This document shows, piece after piece, positions 60,189 through 64,000 of a stretch of DNA of 64,000 nucleotides (the first letter of the stretch is position 1; every line of letters starts with the position of its first letter). Under the pieces are notes generated by a model, which saw nothing but the letters and a program-made list of their open reading frames with translations, searched no databases and was not told where the DNA came from. The DNA is taken from NCBI GenBank assembly GCA_029204225.1, contig CM055113.1, positions 31,918,383 through 31,982,382 of the forward strand, in the 5' to 3' direction. This DNA is from Diphasiastrum complanatum. Taxonomy: Eukaryota > Streptophyta > Lycopodiopsida > Lycopodiales > Lycopodiaceae. Made by a program: the position numbers and the translations under genes.

Positions 60189-62371
60189 TGTGAAAAATTG
60201 TCAAAATCTATCTTGGATATTTTTTGTATTTCTAGTTTGTGAGAAAATATCACATGTGTGGAGCATGTTCCCACATGTAGAAGAAGTAAAAAATAGTTTA
60301 GTCATGTTGACTTTATGGGTATCATAAAGATTTTGTATCAAGCATCTTGGTGTAGAACTTTGATAGGGCCAATTTTGGCTTTAGAGGCCAAATGGTCAAG
60401 TACACATGTTTTGTCATGATTAGGCCAAAATTCAATTGTGATATAACTCGAGCTAGTTAGGTTGCTTACACATGTCAAGTTTAGGTTTGATGAGTGATGC
60501 ACCCTATGTGGTGGAAAAAGTCAAAGGGTCCAATCATAAGAGAGAGATGTGTTGGAAGGGTCCAATCAAAAGTGAGGGATGTTGCATCACACATCCAATA
60601 GGATTAGAGAGGCTATGTTTAAGGGTTTTAATAGGAATTAAGCTTGGATCTCCACGAGTTTCTATATGTACTTTCATTCCCTTCATTAATGTATGAGAGA
60701 TCTATGTGAGTTTTTGAGTCAATTGGGAGATTTGCCAATTTTGCTTGTATTGCCTTCTCTCTCTAGATGAGCCCAAAAGTGGTATTTTCTCTCTCTACTC
60801 GAAGAGAGGAGCTTGTTTGGACTTAGTTTATTTCATTATTCTTCTACACATGTGAAACACCTTTTGGTAATGAATTAATGCATTTAGAATGGTCTCTTTG
60901 CCTTAAATCTTATCATTGATTTTGGATTTCAATCAATAGGTGATCTATAGTGCACGAACCAAGCTTAGGAGATCAATTTCACACATTAGGGCATTCCCAC
61001 ATGTGTGAATTTTCACAAATACTACTCAAATGTATTCATTTATTAAATTGGACCATGTTGCCTCTCAAGTCATATGCATTATTATCCCCCATTAGGGTTC
61101 ATTCCACAAACTTCGAAGTCATTTGTACTAGAGTGATGTTAGCCTTAAAAGTTTTAGAGTGTTTATCGAGAGGAGCCTTCTAGAGATCCTATGACAATAT
61201 AAACACTTCCATGAATCATTTGAGATTGATCAAGCATGATCACTAACTATGTCGAGTGATAAAGATCAATATTACATGTTAGGCATCAAATTTGAGCTAT
61301 CTCAATTGATAGGCACCAAATTTGAGCTGTCTGGATTTCTTAAACTTGAAATTCCTTGAATTTGATCAATTTGCGAGCAACCTTGAGTGGCAAGACCAAA
61401 CTTAAAGTATCTCAATTAATGGACATCAAACTTGAGATATTTTGAGTACTAAGGACCAATTCCATTGATAAGGAGTCAAAATCGAGCAATCTAAATGTAC
61501 TCAACTTGATATAGATTAACTTCGATCCCTTGATGAGCTATGTTGAGTGAGCTTTCTCAAGTGATAGACATTAAATCCTTGCTATCTGAATGTCCTAAAC
61601 TCAAAATTCCTCTAATTTGATCACTCAATGGACAATCTTGAGTGATAACAGGCAAAATTGAGCTATCTGTGAAGAATTGCCAAAAATTGGCAAATCTAGC
61701 TTGATAAAAAAAAACCATGTAGAATAGTGTAAATTGTGTACACAAGTGGGTCCCACACATGTGAGGCCATGATGCCACATGGGAAACCCATCCTAATGTA
61801 GTTTAGGTCAAGTCAAGAGAGTTGGTCATGTCTATTTGGTGGTCATCCCTACTTTATAGGACCTACACCTAAGTTTAAGGTGAAAATTTGACCAACTAGC
61901 TACCTACCAAGCATAACTCTAGGAAATAGACTAGGGTTTCATTTTAGGTCAAGGAGAGTGAGTTAACTTCCTTATTACATGCTGGAAATCCACCTAACTT
62001 CAAGAAGGAAGTCGAATTTGCTATGTATTCCCTCTCTCCATAGTGAGAAAAAAGAAAATTTTTGGAGCTCATTGGCAATCTCAAGCTAGTTCACTATGTA
62101 CATTGAGTTTTTGTGATCCAAATGAAACCAAATCAATTTCTACTTGTTTCTCAGGTTGAAGGCTGTACTACAGCCTGTATTACACACGTGTGGGCTCAGA
62201 TTTCAATGTTTATCAATGCTTTTGATTGTTAATGCTTGTTGTTTGTCAAATTGCCAATCTAGATCAACTTTTTTGTGTCTAGTTTTTTGATAGATTGTTA
62301 AGCAAGCATCCAATCACTCTTGTGGATCTTTTGTTGATCCATTTATGGTCTTAAAGTACAGTACTTTCACA
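60189..62371 (+). mobile_element. Long Copia LTR (2,183 bp)
   Basis: Bounded by TGTGAAA and TTTCACA, perfect 7-bp inverted ends. A polypurine tract lies on the left and the tRNA-Met primer-binding site on the right. Internally it has four CACATGTG palindromes (60251, 60847, 60998, 61756) and, at 61230-61680, degenerate short repeats built on TTGAGCTATCTCAATTGATA. The length is large for a Copia LTR. Confidence 0.75.
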
Positions 62372-62390
62372 TGGTATCAGAGCCAAGTAC
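62372..62390 (+). other. Initiator-Met tRNA primer-binding site
   Basis: TGGTATCAGAGCCAAGTAC begins immediately after the LTR end. Confidence 0.9.
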
Positions 62391-62807
62391 AAGAGCATAA
62401 GACATTGATCTAATGCAAATCCATTTTTAGCAAGTTTTGGTGCTAAAAACTAGTATTGAGAGGGCAAGCTAGAATCTTGATTTTGGTGAGGAGATTTGAT
62501 CCCAAACTTGGTAGGGGTCCAAATCCGTACTGTCCACATGTGTGGGCACCTCTGAACCTGAATTTAATGCATGGTATTCATTTGATCCAAAAAAATTCAA
62601 TTTGTGAGCTGTTGGTGTAATTTTTGGTGGAGATCCTAGGATAATCTACCAAGATCATTTGCCATTGATTAGATTTGAATTTGTTTCATGGAATCTAATT
62701 AATCTAGGCTGAGTTCAAGTCCTATTAAGGTTAAAAACAGGTCTTGAAAGTACACCAAGAAGGAAGAAAGAGATTAAGCCATTTTTTTGTCCAAAAATAG
62801 CCAAAAT

Positions 62808-63153
62808 TGGCAAGATTTGATTGTAAGTAGATTTCATATCATCTTATCTTCATTCCAACTTTGTGAGGGAGTGCTAGAACTGAGATTATAAGTCCATTTG
62901 TTGGATTAGAAATCTAATTTGAGTGAAAAACTACAAGAGAGAGACCTTAGTGAGTTTCTAGAGACAATCAAATCCATTTCTTGGCAAGATTTGTTTGAAA
63001 GTAGTTTTCACTTCATCTTATCTTCATTCCAGCTTTGTGAGGGAGTGATAGAACTGTGATTATAAGTCCATTTGTTGGATTAGAAATCAAATTTGAGTGA
63101 AACACTGCAAGTGTGAGAACTTTGTGAGTTTCAAGTCAATCAAATTTATTTCT
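62808..63153 (+). repeat. Tandem duplication in element leader, period 173 bp
   Basis: TTGGCAAGATTTG at 62808 and 62981 starts two copies that share CATCTTATCTTCATTCCA, CTTTGTGAGGGAGTG, AAGTCCATTTGTTGGATTAG and TTTGAGTGAAA. They differ by scattered substitutions. The duplication lies between the primer-binding site and gag, where packaging signals are expected. Confidence 0.85.
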
Positions 63154-63176
63154 TGTTTGTAGAAGTCACTGGTAAG

Positions 63177-64000
63177 ATGGGATCTGCTGGAGCATACCTT
63201 CTAGAAGCTAGTGAGAGGTTGAATTCTACAAATTATGCTATTTGGAAGGTTAGAATGGAGTCACTCTTGGTGCTCCAAGACCTTTATGAGTTCTTGATTG
63301 AAGATGAAGATGAACCTCTAGGTGCACAGGAGTTAGCTAGATACAAGAAGAGATCTAGGCTTGCACTTCATTGTGTGAAGATGAATGTGAGCAATGATTT
63401 GTTGAGAGAAGTATCGGCTTGTACTAATGCTAAAGAGGCTTGGGAGTCTTTAAAATCAATCTATGAGTCTAGCAACACTTCTAGAGTTCTTATGCTTAGA
63501 AATCAAATTTTGCAAAGCATGAGGAGAAGTGAGGAGAGTGCACAGGATTATGTACTCAGAATCAAGTCTCTAAATAGGGAGTTGGCTTCCATTGGAGAGA
63601 AGATTCATGATGAAGAGCTTGTACAAATTGTCCTTAATGGTCTAGGAGATGACTTTGCAAATTTGGTCCAAAGTTTTGCCATCCAAGACACTTTGCCAAC
63701 TATAGAAAAACTTCATAGTGTATTAGTGGCTGAAGAGTGTAGGATGCTCCATGCAAAATCTAGGATGAGTTCCTTGTCGTTGCAGGATGGTGATGAGAAA
63801 GCCAATTTCTCATTCAAGGTCAAAAAGAAGACCAATGGAAAGAAGAAGCATCCAAAGGAGGCCAAAGAAGAGGATGATGCATCAAGCTCAAAGGACAAGT
63901 CAAAGCAGAAATGCTTCTTTTGTGGAAGGAAGGGGCATTATGCATCTGAATGCTACAAGAGGCTAAGAGCACAAGTGGAGGAGGACAAACAAGGAAACCT
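63177..64000 (+). CDS. Copia gag, intact to window edge (5' part of gag-pol)
   Basis: Retrotransposon coat protein. An uninterrupted frame of 274 codons starts at ATG 63177 and runs off the window. The N-terminal block is LNSTNYAIWKVRMESLLVLQ then DLYEFL. The UBN2-type gag helix follows (SRLALHCVKMNVSNDLLREV, NAKEAWESLKSIYESSN, VLRIKSLNRELASIGEKIHD, VLNGLGDDFANLVQSFA). A Lys-rich linker precedes the CCHC zinc knuckle CFFCGRKGHYASEC at the end. No stops or frameshifts and a matching upstream leader, primer-binding site and LTR make this the youngest element in the window. Protease, integrase and RT would follow beyond the edge. Confidence 0.9.
   Translation, partial: MGSAGAYLLEASERLNSTNYAIWKVRMESLLVLQDLYEFLIEDEDEPLGAQELARYKKRSRLALHCVKMNVSNDLLREVSACTNAKEAWESLKSIYESSNTSRVLMLRNQILQSMRRSEESAQDYVLRIKSLNRELASIGEKIHDEELVQIVLNGLGDDFANLVQSFAIQDTLPTIEKLHSVLVAEECRMLHAKSRMSSLSLQDGDEKANFSFKVKKKTNGKKKHPKEAKEEDDASSSKDKSKQKCFFCGRKGHYASECYKRLRAQVEEDKQGN

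Noticed and set aside
1-64000. tRNA, rRNA, CRISPR, riboswitch, organelle insert or telomeric repeat
   Set aside because: None was seen by eye. The only tRNA-like signals are the degenerate SINE-like heads and LTR primer-binding sites, and there are no regularly spaced identical repeats with unique spacers.

Overview
This is nuclear DNA of a land plant. Genes are split by GT-AG introns, intergenic DNA is AT-rich, and the space is dominated by decayed Copia and Gypsy LTR retrotransposons, LINE pieces and long (GA/CT)n microsatellites. Three host genes are recognisable: the 5' exon of a plastid-type acetyl-CoA synthetase, a nearly complete LNK-type circadian clock coactivator, and a complete F-box/leucine-rich-repeat protein related to Arabidopsis At5g67140. 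Loose exons, a 6.4 kb TE-filled intron and a ParB/DNA-methyltransferase-like pseudogene suggest a large-genome, possibly non-flowering vascular plant (fern, lycophyte or gymnosperm). I cannot settle the species from sequence alone.

Layout. 1-2.6 kb: minus-strand acetyl-CoA synthetase exon 1, its (CT)n leader, and an intron running off the left edge. 3.3-4.1 kb: two families of about 150-bp tandem repeats. 4.8-9.6 kb: decayed Gypsy and Copia fragments on the minus strand, with a 20-26 bp minisatellite. 11.2-12.3 kb: Copia LTR with a triplicated primer-binding site. 15 kb: chromovirus-like tail. 16.7 kb: 102-bp palindrome. 17.0-17.4 kb: GC-rich island with ABRE and DRE motifs. 18.8-20.45 kb: Copia LTR and gag inserted into an older related gag, minus strand. 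21-36.7 kb: LNK gene, plus strand; its largest intron holds an ORF1-only LINE derivative and a LINE reverse-transcriptase fragment. 39.5-44.8 kb: unassigned ORF, decayed Copia pol, and an exon of DUF8039 type. 45.2-48.2 kb: a two-exon acidic fragment (minus) and, head to head, a multi-exon pseudogene (plus) that looks like a ParB-like domain joined to a permuted DNA methyltransferase. 49.6-52.5 kb: F-box/LRR gene, minus. 53.6-58.9 kb: Gypsy LTR, SINE-like heads, Gypsy gag, Copia remnant, tandem repeats. 60.2-64 kb: long LTR, primer-binding site, duplicated leader and an intact Copia gag running off the right edge.

How it fits together. The three host genes look independent: plastid acetate activation, evening-phased clock transcription, and ubiquitin-ligase substrate recognition. 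All three have, or may have, a CT-repeat leader. The most unusual content is the ParB/methyltransferase-like locus. Its exon phases and splice sites are conserved, but it carries frameshifts, TAG stops and degenerate catalytic motifs. TAG is also strongly over-represented among stops in the decayed Copia pol, which suggests methylation-driven decay. All family assignments come from reading the sequence and from memory; no database search was run.
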